Part shown: positions 24,435 through 31,496 of the stretch, piece after piece
Position numbering within the stretch: the first letter of the stretch is position 1
How the letters are laid out: each line of letters starts with the position of its first letter
IMG/VR virus record: IMGVR_UViG_3300010885_029334
Coordinates: 1-34,015 of that record
Length of the DNA: 34,015 nt
Source: a virus
Reading direction: 5' to 3' (one strand)
The notes under the pieces: generated by a model
What the model was told of the DNA's origin: nothing
The model's database searches: none
Seen by the model: only the letters and a program-made list of their open reading frames with translations
Made by a program: the position numbers and the translations under genes

Positions 24435-25097
24435 TCATTCTCCTTTTGGGTTCATCTCGCATGTGAGTACCTCGCAGTACCCACATAGCCCCGACTTTTG
24501 CGGGTTCCATATACCCGAGGCGTGTGCTGCGTCTATCCTTGCCACCCGCTCCCGGTACTTCCACCACAGTGCATCCGCCTGCGCGCGCTTGTAGGTGTCC
24601 TTGAATACACTACCTTTCACGACGAACACCAGCGCACTTCGCACCTCGTCTATATCGGGGTACAGCGCAAACACGCACAGCGCCATGATCTCCAGCTGAT
24701 CCCGGTCAGGGTACTTGTCCTTCCCCGTTTTCCAGTCAACAATCCACGCCCGCTTGCCACCGCGATCTATCACCAATAGATCAGCAATGGCCCGTACCCA
24801 CACATCCTTGTCGTACCACGAGCGGGGTGCGAGCGCACCACTCAACGCAAACTTCAACTCGGTGTGCACCTCTCCTTCTTTCTTCAGCATGGCATCCACG
24901 ATGGGAACCATGAACCCGAACTCTGGTGCCATCGGCTTACCCTTGGCGTATGCATCGGCAGCCGCATGCAGCCTGTCTCCGTAGAGGATCGCCTCCGTTC
25001 TGATGATCGGGTAGCGCTTCAATACACGCACCTCGTGGTACTTGCGGGGGCAGTTCTCGTACATCTTCAAAGCTGTATGCGACCACGCTATGCTCAT
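24435..25097 (-). CDS. Cas4/RecB-like PD-(D/E)XK exonuclease with Fe-S-type cysteines (220 aa)
   Basis: SHTALKMYENCPRKY (6-20) is the usual N-terminal motif of the PD-(D/E)XK exonuclease superfamily. The catalytic core follows: H44, E80, D106 in VRAIADLLVI, IVDWKTGK (D121, K123) and the QLEIMAL helix (Q134). Four cysteines (C16, C205, C208, C213) have the spacing of the iron-sulfur cluster in AddB/Cas4-like nucleases. It probably resects DNA ends in phage recombination, together with the SNF2 helicase and SSB-like protein. It is not a CRISPR component, as no other cas gene or array is present. Its ATG overlaps the SprT-like stop (ATGA). Confidence 0.9.
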   Translation of the reverse strand: MSIAWSHTALKMYENCPRKYHEVRVLKRYPIIRTEAILYGDRLHAAADAYAKGKPMAPEFGFMVPIVDAMLKKEGEVHTELKFALSGALAPRSWYDKDVWVRAIADLLVIDRGGKRAWIVDWKTGKDKYPDRDQLEIMALCVFALYPDIDEVRSALVFVVKGSVFKDTYKRAQADALWWKYRERVARIDAAHASGIWNPQKSGLCGYCEVLTCEMNPKGE

Positions 25098-25381
25098 TTC
25101 GGTTCCAGTCCTTTCAGTAGTGCGTGCAGCCGTTTGGCGAATGTCTTGACGAATGCCTCGTTGCTGTGCAGTGTCGAGTCCATGTCATACAAGATCGCAT
25201 GCGTTGCTTCGTGAAGCAGTGTCTCTTCGCGCGTATCGTGAGACAGCTTCTTGGGTGACATGCTGATCAGCCGTCGTTCGTAGAACACCTTCCCCAGATA
25301 CTTCTCGTGCAGGTCCGGGGGGCGCTCAATCCGGTACCACTTTCTTCCAATCCGGACTCTCTCCGGTATCTTGAACCTCAT
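25094..25381 (-). CDS. SprT/ImmA-like small zinc metallopeptidase (95 aa)
   Basis: A 95-residue protein with the zinc-peptidase signature LLHEATHAIL (H57, E58, H61) in a helix, preceded by short strands (KVFYERRLISMSPK) as in minimal SprT/WLM/ImmA-like gluzincins. A candidate third ligand may lie in the downstream helix (N73, E74). Phage members are common but their substrates are unknown; candidates are repressors or DNA-protein crosslinks. GGAGGG precedes the ATG at 25381. The gene lies between DNA polymerase and the Cas4-like nuclease, consistent with a DNA-metabolism role. Confidence 0.82.
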   Translation of the reverse strand: MRFKIPERVRIGRKWYRIERPPDLHEKYLGKVFYERRLISMSPKKLSHDTREETLLHEATHAILYDMDSTLHSNEAFVKTFAKRLHALLKGLEPK

Positions 25382-25390
25382 CCACCCTCC

Positions 25391-27370
25391 TTAGTTTTTC
25401 GCATCACCGTATCGGTATGCGTACCCACCATCTGCAGCGAGCGGAATGCCCGGCATGTAGGCAGGTTCAACTATCATCTGCTCCAGCCCCCAGTCATAGG
25501 CATCGCGCGCTTCTTCCTCCGGGGCCAGTGCGCCTGCTTCGTCATGCACGGTCAGCACACATGGGTAGCGTACTTGAATCCTGAGCATGCCATCTGTCAT
25601 GATGCATCGAGCGACAGCCTGCGTGATGTTCTCCGCAATCTTCCCGCCGTAGAGCTTCTTCCTCTTGTTGCCTGCAGCGTAGGTCCACTGCGGCCGGCCC
25701 GCTTCATCAAGCTCCGATTGCAGGTCGGGGTAGCGCAGCGACATCCCGCTCGGCAGCACAATCTCACCGCGCTTGAACGTGATGCATTTGTGCGTGTACT
25801 CCCTCCCTCCTATTAGACATTCTACAAGAGCTTGGTCGCACAGTTTCCAGAAATCCACTACGGGGTCTGCCGCTGCACGGTACTTGTCGATGATCATCTT
25901 GGCGGCTGCGCAGTGCACCATCAGCTCATCCTCGGTACAAAGGTGGGGTATCTCCGCCATGCGATCGAGGTTCTTCTGCCAGCCAAGAAACTCTGCCATC
26001 CACTGTCCCGTTATACCCAGCTGCTTTGCGAAGGCACGGTCGTAGAGGACGGGAGGAGCGCCGAGGAACCCTGTGAGAAGTTGCGCTGCGAACGACGCCC
26101 ACCCAAGACCATAGCCCGCACCAAGCAAAGCAGACTTTGCAGATTGGCGAAGCAGCGGGTGGCTGTCCTTTGTCAGCCCCGGTATGCCGAACATCTGCGC
26201 CCCGAAGTGTGCGTAGGGATCGCCCCCCTGCCGGAAGATATCGAGCATGGCGTCGTACCCTGCAAGCCATGCCAGCACACGCGGCTCGATCTGTGACAAG
26301 TCCCACACCAGCATCACGGACCCATCAGGTGCCATGATCGAGCGGCGCAGGAACGAGCCCCGCTTCAGGTTCTGCATGTTGAGCCCACTGCCCTTGCTCG
26401 CTGCCCACCGCCCCGTGTGCGCCTTCCAATAGTCAAGCGGTACAGGGAGCAGCCCCCGCCCGGCGATGTCCAGAAAGCGCTGCGCTCGAGTCCGCTCAAG
26501 CGTTGACTTCACTGCAAGGCGCGCCTCACACAGCAGCGCCACATCCTCGTTGTCCGATTGCAACAGCGCTTGGAAGTGGGCGTCGTTCTTGGCGAAGGCG
26601 AAGGCTTCCTTCCCGGTCGTCTTGCTCACCTTCGTCGGCGGCTCGACCCCCAGCTGCCGCAGCACCACGGCGAACTGATCGTTGCTGGCAAGCGCGGACT
26701 CCTCCACGTCCAGCCGACTAAGGAGCGACTCTCTCCGATCGCGCTCGTCCACAATGGCAGCCTGCAGCATCACGGGGTCAAGGCGCAGCTGCGGCTCTGT
26801 GAACATGCGAAGCGTCATGTCGATAAGACGCAACTCCTTCTTCGGATACCCGGGCGCGAACCGGTTGAATATCTGCTCGCATAGCCACACGTCGTGCCTG
26901 CAGTAGTCAGCAAGCTCCTGCTCAACGGGGTGGTTGGGGTCAAGGTAGGTCATCCCGCTCGTCGAGTACACCGCGTTTCCCTTGGGGGGCAGGCCGAAGA
27001 ACTCGGCAAGTTTCGCCAAGCTGTTGCCCACCTCCACGCTACGCAACGCGCGCCCCATGCTGAGCGAGTCGAGGATGAAGCCGGGCCGGATACCGTACAC
27101 CCACTGCGCGATCGACACATCGAACTGGGCGTTGTGCGCAAGGATGGCGGTGTCGTTCCAGTCGTGCTCACTGAAGAACTCGGGCAACCCGTCGTGGCTG
27201 ACCCATGTAGCCGGCGCGGTATCACCCAGCCACTTCCATGCAAGCCCGTGTGCGCGAAAGCGCGGATCGCGGATGTACTCCTCCGTTGTCATCTTGCTCA
27301 GCGTGTAGTCCTGCCTGTCCCAGTAGGTCTCGAAGTCGAGCACCATGACACGCCCAAACGGGGCGCTCAA
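25391..27370 (-). CDS. family-A DNA polymerase with 3'-5' exonuclease (659 aa)
   Basis: The replicative polymerase. Exonuclease motifs are VLDFET (D12, E14), AHNAQFD (N80, D84) and YCRHD (Y156, D160). Polymerase motif A is VWDLSQIEPR (D357), motif B is RQSAKSALLGAGYG (R408, K412, Y420) and motif C is VHDE (H609, D610, E611). All catalytic residues are present. At the position of E. coli Pol I F762 there is leucine (L416), not the tyrosine of T7. The frame opens with TTG at 27370, overlapping the upstream stop (TTGA). ATG 27346 is an alternative start that would keep the exonuclease motif but lacks a ribosome-binding site. No RNA polymerase gene is in view. Confidence 0.97.
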   Translation of the reverse strand: MSAPFGRVMVLDFETYWDRQDYTLSKMTTEEYIRDPRFRAHGLAWKWLGDTAPATWVSHDGLPEFFSEHDWNDTAILAHNAQFDVSIAQWVYGIRPGFILDSLSMGRALRSVEVGNSLAKLAEFFGLPPKGNAVYSTSGMTYLDPNHPVEQELADYCRHDVWLCEQIFNRFAPGYPKKELRLIDMTLRMFTEPQLRLDPVMLQAAIVDERDRRESLLSRLDVEESALASNDQFAVVLRQLGVEPPTKVSKTTGKEAFAFAKNDAHFQALLQSDNEDVALLCEARLAVKSTLERTRAQRFLDIAGRGLLPVPLDYWKAHTGRWAASKGSGLNMQNLKRGSFLRRSIMAPDGSVMLVWDLSQIEPRVLAWLAGYDAMLDIFRQGGDPYAHFGAQMFGIPGLTKDSHPLLRQSAKSALLGAGYGLGWASFAAQLLTGFLGAPPVLYDRAFAKQLGITGQWMAEFLGWQKNLDRMAEIPHLCTEDELMVHCAAAKMIIDKYRAAADPVVDFWKLCDQALVECLIGGREYTHKCITFKRGEIVLPSGMSLRYPDLQSELDEAGRPQWTYAAGNKRKKLYGGKIAENITQAVARCIMTDGMLRIQVRYPCVLTVHDEAGALAPEEEARDAYDWGLEQMIVEPAYMPGIPLAADGGYAYRYGDAKN

Positions 27371-27624
27371 TTCAGCACCCGGTCTGGGGATACGGCCGCC
27401 TCGCGCATGCTGTGCAGCGTCTCGGCAAGAAGTGTCGCCACGTGCTCCACCTGCGTCACGGACAGGTTGACCGGCATGATGGATAGCTTCTCCGGCTCAA
27501 GGCACAGCATCAGCACACCACACTCTTCAGTGCACGCCCCCTTCAGCATGTCGATGCCGTTCTTGAACTCGGTCTTGTAGTCCTGACTTTCCGGGTCAGG
27601 GTTCACCATGATGGTGATCTTCAT
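27367..27624 (-). CDS. small hypothetical protein (85 aa)
   Basis: An 85-residue protein starting MKITIMVNPDPE, with three cysteines and a later VTQVEHVATLLAETLHSM helix. The pattern is an N-terminal strand pair followed by helices, with no known motif. GAAGGAG stands before the ATG at 27624. It is coupled to the polymerase by a four-base overlap, so it may be a polymerase accessory factor, but this is only positional. A gap of 10 bases separates it from the VRR-NUC gene. Confidence 0.7.
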   Translation of the reverse strand: MKITIMVNPDPESQDYKTEFKNGIDMLKGACTEECGVLMLCLEPEKLSIMPVNLSVTQVEHVATLLAETLHSMREAAVSPDRVLN

Positions 27625-27634
27625 TTCTTCTCCT

Positions 27635-27991
27635 TCACTCTAGGTGTTCGTACTTGTTGTATGTGTTGTTCACAGCGCGGGTAAGCACCGCCCATCGATC
27701 GAAGTCCCGTTCAAAGTACGCAAGAGATTTCTCATCGACCACCCACACGATACCCCCCGCGCTCTCGATGTTGCTCAGCGCTTTGCGCTGTAGCGCCGTA
27801 GGCTTGCCCCCGTTCGCCTTGCACTCGATACCGAAAAAGAAACCGTTCAAGCACCCAATGATGTCAGGTTCGCCAGACGACCCGTAGCCGTATGTAGCGG
27901 GCGTGAACACATGCACTGCCCCGCGCTCTGCCGTATTCCACTTTGCAATAACGCGCCGGACTGCCGCCTTCACCTTTCCTTCAGGTGTCAT
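27635..27991 (-). CDS. VRR-NUC-type nuclease (118 aa)
   Basis: A stand-alone VRR-NUC domain of the PD-(D/E)XK superfamily. E4 lies in the first helix, followed by GEPDIIGC (D43), the core FFFGIECKANGGKPTALQ (E56, K58) and Q68 in the following helix. Stand-alone viral VRR-NUC proteins act like Holliday-junction resolvases or structure-specific nucleases. That role suits a replication module next to the polymerase. It starts at ATG 27991, overlapping the methyltransferase stop, with GGGGGGAG upstream. Length is normal for the family. Confidence 0.92.
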   Translation of the reverse strand: MTPEGKVKAAVRRVIAKWNTAERGAVHVFTPATYGYGSSGEPDIIGCLNGFFFGIECKANGGKPTALQRKALSNIESAGGIVWVVDEKSLAYFERDFDRWAVLTRAVNNTYNKYEHLE

Positions 27992-28560
27992 GCTCCCCCC
28001 TTCACGTGGACAGCACGGTGCTCGCCCTGCACTTCACTTGGCTTCACCGCTTTCAGCATGAAAGCAAGGGTGTCCTTCTGCTCCTGTACCAGCGTGATCC
28101 TGAAGTCGGCCTTGTAGATGTGGCGAAAGTCGGACGCCGCTGTCACCCCAACGTCGTCCTTGTAGAACTGCTGCGATAGGAAGATGAGATGCTCCTTCTG
28201 TACCACCCGTGTGTGCGACGGGTCACCCCACGCCCACACCGAGTCCTTGTGCGGCACAGTTGCAGCGAAGTAGCCGCCCGGTTTCAGGATGCGCCAGAAC
28301 TCCGACCACTGGCGGAAGAACCACACGTAGTCTCCTTGGGCGCCCGTATGCTCAAGCACCTCGTATGCGTGTATCTCATCGAAGGTGTCCGACTCGAACG
28401 GTAGCGGCAGGCTCATCAAGTTCCACACGACATCCGGTGTGTGCGCCGGGTTGTAGTCCAGCGTAGTCAGGTTCCGCCACCCCGTTGTCGCGCCGGGCAC
28501 ACCGAACAGGCGCTCTCTACGTGAGCCGCATCCGATGAGTAGTTCGCGGTAGTCGCTCAT
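27988..28560 (-). CDS. class I SAM-dependent methyltransferase (190 aa)
   Basis: Rossmann-type methyltransferase features are in order: LLIGCGS near the N-terminus (SAM loop), LTTLDYNPAHTPDVVWNL (acidic residue binding the SAM ribose), LPFESDTFDEIHAYEVLEHTG (motif IV region, as in Methyltransf_11) and LKPGGYF. The N6A/N4C DNA-methylase motif (D/N/S)PP(Y/F/W) is absent, so DNA base methylation is not supported. Small-molecule, RNA, protein or sugar substrates are all possible. ATG 28560 is chosen because GGGAGG lies seven bases before it and it overlaps the upstream stop (ATGA); a TTG two codons earlier is less likely. Confidence 0.85.
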   Translation of the reverse strand: MSDYRELLIGCGSRRERLFGVPGATTGWRNLTTLDYNPAHTPDVVWNLMSLPLPFESDTFDEIHAYEVLEHTGAQGDYVWFFRQWSEFWRILKPGGYFAATVPHKDSVWAWGDPSHTRVVQKEHLIFLSQQFYKDDVGVTAASDFRHIYKADFRITLVQEQKDTLAFMLKAVKPSEVQGEHRAVHVKGGA

Positions 28561-28658
28561 TTCCAATCCTCCCTTACGATCCGATACGGGATGTACGCAA
28601 TCAAGTACAGCGAAGCGATGACCGGCGTGATAACGATCCCGAGAATAACGTCAGTCAT
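28557..28658 (-). CDS. 33-aa single-pass membrane protein
   Basis: AGGAG stands before an ATG at 28658 that opens a 33-residue frame, MTDVILGIVITPVIASLYL and a short YIPYRIVREDWK tail. One hydrophobic helix (residues 3-23) with a basic end suggests an inner-membrane microprotein. The stop overlaps the methyltransferase start (ATGA), the same coupling used by its neighbours, which supports that it is translated. Function unknown. Confidence 0.72.
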   Translation of the reverse strand: MTDVILGIVITPVIASLYLIAYIPYRIVREDWK

Positions 28659-28659
28659 C

Positions 28660-28968
28660 TCACTTCTCCTCTTCTCCAAATCCTCGTGTCCTCGGCACGG
28701 CTGTGCGCGTGGGCGTGGGCGTTTCCATGAATGTGTTGATCCGCGTGCGCTTCGGGAAATGATGAAGCTCGTTGACCACGCGCATGGGCATCTGTTTGTG
28801 TGTGGGTTTGGGTGGGGGCTTGCGCTCGGCCTTCTCTACCGCATCCTCCTTGTGTGTCCGCAATGCATTCGCCACCCGCGCCCTGATGAGCGTGTTGATA
28901 GCGAATGCCTGCTGCGCCTGCGTTGCTGGGTGAAGGGCCATGGCCCAGTGACTACGGGGCTGATTCAT
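28660..28968 (-). CDS. hypothetical basic protein (102 aa)
   Basis: A 102-residue protein, basic and Pro/Thr-rich in its second half (ERKPPPKPTHKQ, TPTPTRTAVPRTRG) and helical in its first half (QAQQAFAINTLIRARVANAL). It ends GFGEEEK. I do not recognise a family. The start overlaps the stop of the 24-aa gene, and the stop lies one base before the 33-aa gene's ATG. It may be a DNA- or RNA-binding accessory protein by charge alone. Confidence 0.62.
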   Translation of the reverse strand: MNQPRSHWAMALHPATQAQQAFAINTLIRARVANALRTHKEDAVEKAERKPPPKPTHKQMPMRVVNELHHFPKRTRINTFMETPTPTRTAVPRTRGFGEEEK

Positions 28969-29039
28969 CTTTGGTTCTCCAGTTGCAGGCTGGACAGAAT
29001 CTTGAATACCTTCGCATCAGTTCTCGGCGTGTCGCTCAT
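28965..29039 (-). CDS. 24-aa microprotein gene
   Basis: GGAGG stands eight bases before an ATG at 29039 that opens a 24-residue frame starting MSDTPRTDAKVFKIL. The start overlaps the upstream stop and the stop overlaps the next ATG, both as ATGA. MSxTPRTDA is a lead I have seen in short phage proteins of unknown role. It is kept as a gene because both couplings and the ribosome-binding site fit. Confidence 0.6.
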   Translation of the reverse strand: MSDTPRTDAKVFKILSSLQLENQR

Positions 29040-29266
29040 TTCGTCCTCCACACCCGCAGGCATCCGTTCTTCTGCGCGCTGACAGAGTAATTCCCCGCGC
29101 CGAAGATACGCGAAGCAACTCCGACAACCCGGTTCCGCGATAACCCTTGCGGGGTAAGCATGGACTGCCCGGGCTGCATTTTCTCGAACACCTTTATCAG
29201 CTCCGCGTTATTGCTCGGCCGACCACGTGGGGGGACTGGTACGCCATCTTCTATTTTCATAGTCAT
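29036..29266 (-). CDS. small protein with RGRP motif (76 aa)
   Basis: ATG 29266 follows AAGGAGAAGAGT. An in-frame start further upstream would overlap the preceding gene and is not preferred. Residues about 8-16 (VPVPPRGRPSNN) contain an RGRP core like an AT hook. The remaining part (IKVFEKMQPGQSM, then NRVVGVASRIFG and CLRVWRT) resembles small phage DNA-binding domains with winged-helix-like layout. Binding of DNA is inferred, not shown. The stop overlaps the 24-aa gene. Confidence 0.68.
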   Translation of the reverse strand: MTMKIEDGVPVPPRGRPSNNAELIKVFEKMQPGQSMLTPQGLSRNRVVGVASRIFGAGNYSVSAQKNGCLRVWRTK

Positions 29267-29280
29267 ACTCTTCTCCTTTA

Positions 29281-29469
29281 TCAATGCTTCTTCTTGTGGT
29301 CCGGGTGCCCCACCCACTTCGGCCCCAGCTCTACTATCAGCGCCTCGACTCGCTCCTGCCGGCGCAGCACGGCCGCCTCGTCAGGCTCCATCCCCTTTGC
29401 AAAGGGCGGTATCTCCAGCATCAATGGTGCGGGTGTTCGGGTGTCCAGCCACTGCAATATGTTAAACAT
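29281..29469 (-). CDS. small hypothetical protein (62 aa)
   Basis: A 62-residue protein starting MFNILQWLDTRTPAPL. It has an acidic middle (KGMEPDEAAVLRRQERVEALI) and ends in a His/Lys-rich tail (GHPDHKKKH). The frame is open further upstream inside the DUF3310 gene, but the ATG at 29469 overlaps that gene's stop as TAATG and is preceded by AAGGGTG, so it is chosen. I do not recognise a family. Confidence 0.65.
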   Translation of the reverse strand: MFNILQWLDTRTPAPLMLEIPPFAKGMEPDEAAVLRRQERVEALIVELGPKWVGHPDHKKKH

Positions 29470-30056
29470 TATACACCCTTTCCTTTCGTCTCCACTTCGA
29501 TCAGCTTGTCGATGTAGTGCCGGGCTTTCCGCAGGTCTTCCACCCCGCCCTTGTTCCGGAATCGCACCAGATACTTGAGCGCGTTGCCATCCAGAAACCC
29601 CATGCCCCACATAACGATGGCATCCCACGGCTGCAGCCCCTTGTCCTTGTAGTGCGTGCCCCCCACCTGCACGGCGTTGGCCGAAGACGTAGCGTCAATC
29701 CGGGCAGCGGTTCTTTCTCTAGCCGCAATGACGACACTACATGCCCATGCTGCGGGGATATGCGGGTGCCGCTCGCGGTACGCAGCCAGCATGCGGTCTG
29801 CTTCAGCGCTAACCACCGCCCCGCCTTCCTTCTTCAGCTGCGCCTCCCCAAACTTTGAAGGTGCTTTCACCAGTACAGCGGTTGTCTTTACCTGAAGACG
29901 CGCGCGCGCCTGCTGGTTCCTCCTCCGGCGCAAGTTACTACGCACCACGGCAATCAACCCCCGCGATGCCTCAGGCACAATAGCTGCGATCTCATCGTCC
30001 GTCTTACCCCTGCTGATAGCAGTACGAATCCTCGTGGATGTGCATTGCTGGCTCAT
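29469..30056 (-). CDS. DUF3310 protein with N-terminal HTH-like region (195 aa)
   Basis: The last 65 residues (VGGTHYKDKGLQPWDAI, then GNALKYLVRFRNKGGVEDLRKARHYIDKLIE) are a clear DUF3310 domain, also present in T7 gp1.7, which acts on nucleotides. Residues about 5-45 (TRIRTAISRGKTDDEIAAIVPE) look like a helix-turn-helix, so this is a two-part protein. ATG 30056 is chosen because GAGGAG precedes it and it overlaps the upstream stop (ATGA); the frame is open further upstream. A nucleotide-metabolism role is inferred from the T7 case and the replication context. Confidence 0.82.
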   Translation of the reverse strand: MSQQCTSTRIRTAISRGKTDDEIAAIVPEASRGLIAVVRSNLRRRRNQQARARLQVKTTAVLVKAPSKFGEAQLKKEGGAVVSAEADRMLAAYRERHPHIPAAWACSVVIAARERTAARIDATSSANAVQVGGTHYKDKGLQPWDAIVMWGMGFLDGNALKYLVRFRNKGGVEDLRKARHYIDKLIEVETKGKGV

Positions 30057-30304
30057 TTCATTGCTCCTCTTGTTTGTTGGTGATGCTCGACGAACCACTG
30101 CCTACCCTTTTCCGTACCCTTCAGACGGCACAGGGTGGCGCCGTCCTGCTCCTTGCACACACGCTCCAGATACCCCTCGCTCAACAGGTACCCGAGCACC
30201 CGGCCGCGCGTGCCGCTTCTTCGGTAGAACGCCTCGGGTCTGCCATCCACACGCGAGACGATCTCGCACAGCAGCCGCACCTGTTGCTCGCTCAGCGCTA
30301 CCAT
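30053..30304 (-). CDS. small winged-helix-like protein (83 aa)
   Basis: An 83-residue protein with helix-helix-strand layout: LSEQQVRLLCEIVSRVDG, then RGRVLGYLLSEGYLERV and LCRLKGTEKGRQWFVEH. This is the typical order of a winged-helix domain, in which the LLSEGYLERV segment precedes the wing and a TEKGR stretch follows. It probably binds DNA and may regulate early genes. Weak ribosome-binding site; seven-base overlap with the DUF3150-like gene and four with the DUF3310 gene support translational coupling. Confidence 0.68.
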   Translation of the reverse strand: MVALSEQQVRLLCEIVSRVDGRPEAFYRRSGTRGRVLGYLLSEGYLERVCKEQDGATLCRLKGTEKGRQWFVEHHQQTRGAMK

Positions 30305-31173
30305 GAGAGCTTCGACAGCACGCTGTCCACGCTCTGCTTCACCTCGGTACGCACGTTCAGGTTCTTGCGAAGCTCATCAATAGCCACCCCGGAGATGGCA
30401 CTTTGCAACTGGGCACGGGCCATCTCGATATCCGGATCAGCGGTGATGTTCAAGTCTTTCACCAGATCGGTCAGCTCCAGCCCCCACTCAAGCACTGAGT
30501 CGTGCAGACGCCGGCCCTTCTCAGTACCATCCACGATGTCCACCGTCAGGCGCTCTGACATGCGGTGCAGGTGCTCACGCAGCAAGTCACGCACGTAGTT
30601 CTTGGCGGCATCCACCCGCTCCGCAGCAACGCGCTCGAGCTGCGCCGTGAGTTCCGCCTGTGCCTCCTGCCCCACCTGCACACGCCAGTCACCTGATGTG
30701 GGCACCGGCAGGTAGCTGACACCCACGCTGAACTTCTGCCTCACCGAATCAACGGATGGGAATTCGCTCCGATCGAACATGTCCCCCAAGGCAAGCGCTT
30801 GGGCCGTGATGAGCGTGGGGTAAATCGTGAGGAAGTCCTCCACCAACGTGTTGAACGTGAGGCACTCGCTGTCTATCCACTGGTTGAAGGTGCGAAAACG
30901 TGTGCTTGGCAGTAGCCGGATGCCGCTGTCGGACCACGGCATGGTCTGCGTGTACATCTTGGTGCGCATCGCGCTCACGTGCTGGCTGATTACTTCCAGC
31001 TCACTGCGCCCGGCAAGCAGGTTCTTGTTGACACGCGCTGCGTCCCGGGCGGCTGCGCCTTTGGTGCTCACCACTTCATCGGTGGTTGAGCGGTCGAGTT
31101 TCCGTGCAGACCACACACACGCACGAAATTCCACAAGCATCGCGCACGTTTCAATTCCGTATTGGGTACTCAT
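30298..31173 (-). CDS. DUF3150-like helical protein associated with MoxR-VWA (291 aa)
   Basis: A 291-residue, mainly helical protein without membrane segments. Residues about 60-110 (HVSAMRTKMYTQTMPW, LLPSTRFRTFNQWID) and the long coiled coil after about 180 (QEAQAELTAQLERVAAERVD) resemble DUF3150-type phage proteins, which I recall being encoded beside AAA ATPases. Here it lies two genes downstream of the MoxR ATPase, directly after the VWA gene and its repeat gene. A substrate or adaptor role for the MoxR-VWA pair is inferred from position. AAGGAGAAG precedes the ATG at 31173. The family name is tentative. Confidence 0.68.
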   Translation of the reverse strand: MSTQYGIETCAMLVEFRACVWSARKLDRSTTDEVVSTKGAAARDAARVNKNLLAGRSELEVISQHVSAMRTKMYTQTMPWSDSGIRLLPSTRFRTFNQWIDSECLTFNTLVEDFLTIYPTLITAQALALGDMFDRSEFPSVDSVRQKFSVGVSYLPVPTSGDWRVQVGQEAQAELTAQLERVAAERVDAAKNYVRDLLREHLHRMSERLTVDIVDGTEKGRRLHDSVLEWGLELTDLVKDLNITADPDIEMARAQLQSAISGVAIDELRKNLNVRTEVKQSVDSVLSKLSW

Positions 31174-31492
31174 TTGCTTCTCCTTGTATTGTAGTTGGTG
31201 GTGTTATTGATTCTGAGAACACGTGACGCAGCATGGCGAGCGTCGGGTTGTCCAGCTTGTAGCCGTAGCCGTAGCCGTAGCCGTAGCCGTTGCCGTCGCC
31301 GTTGCCGTCGCCGTCGCCGTAGCCGTAGCCGAAGCCGTAGCCGTAGCCGAAGCCGTAGCCGTAGCCGTCGCCGTCGCCGTAGCCGTAGCCGTTGCCGTTG
31401 CCGTTGCCGTCGTTGCCGTCGTTGCCGTCGTTGCCGTCGTTGCCGGTGCCGTTGCCGGTGCCGGTGCCGGTGCCTCTTAGTAGATGCAGCAC
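31151..31492 (-). CDS. Gly-Tyr hexanucleotide-repeat protein, copy A (113 aa)
   Basis: From a GTG at 31492, just after the VWA stop, the frame runs through about 35 G-x dipeptides (x = T, N, D, Y, F), including four GND tripeptides. The frame then enters a unique tail, KLDNPTLAMLRHVFSESITPP, and stops at 31151, overlapping the next gene's start by 23 bases. Every x codon ends in C, so the DNA is a near-perfect hexamer array. All frames are open through the repeat, so the frame choice rests on the open tail and gene spacing. The same tail occurs in copy B at the window end. Function unknown; a low-complexity, possibly phase-separating or structural protein is conceivable. Confidence 0.5.
   Translation of the reverse strand: MLHLLRGTGTGTGNGTGNDGNDGNDGNDGNGNGNGYGYGDGDGYGYGFGYGYGFGYGYGDGDGNGDGNGYGYGYGYGYKLDNPTLAMLRHVFSESITPPTTIQGEANEYPIRN
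31203..31284. repeat. direct repeat DR-A, matching DR-B at 33899-33980
   Basis: 78 of 82 bases match DR-B, in the same orientation, with 71 uninterrupted identical bases (31214-31284 equal 33910-33980). It covers the 3' end of Gly-Tyr gene copy A and the start of its hexamer array. Confidence 0.92.
31261..31474. repeat. hexanucleotide low-complexity array (copy A)
   Basis: About 36 units of six bases (AGCCGT, TGCCGT, CGCCGT, AGCCGA variants) plus four nine-base CGTTGCCGT-type units. Variation is limited mostly to one base per unit. All six reading frames stay open. Length is likely to vary by slippage in multiples of three. Confidence 0.9.
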
Positions 31493-31496
31493 ACCC

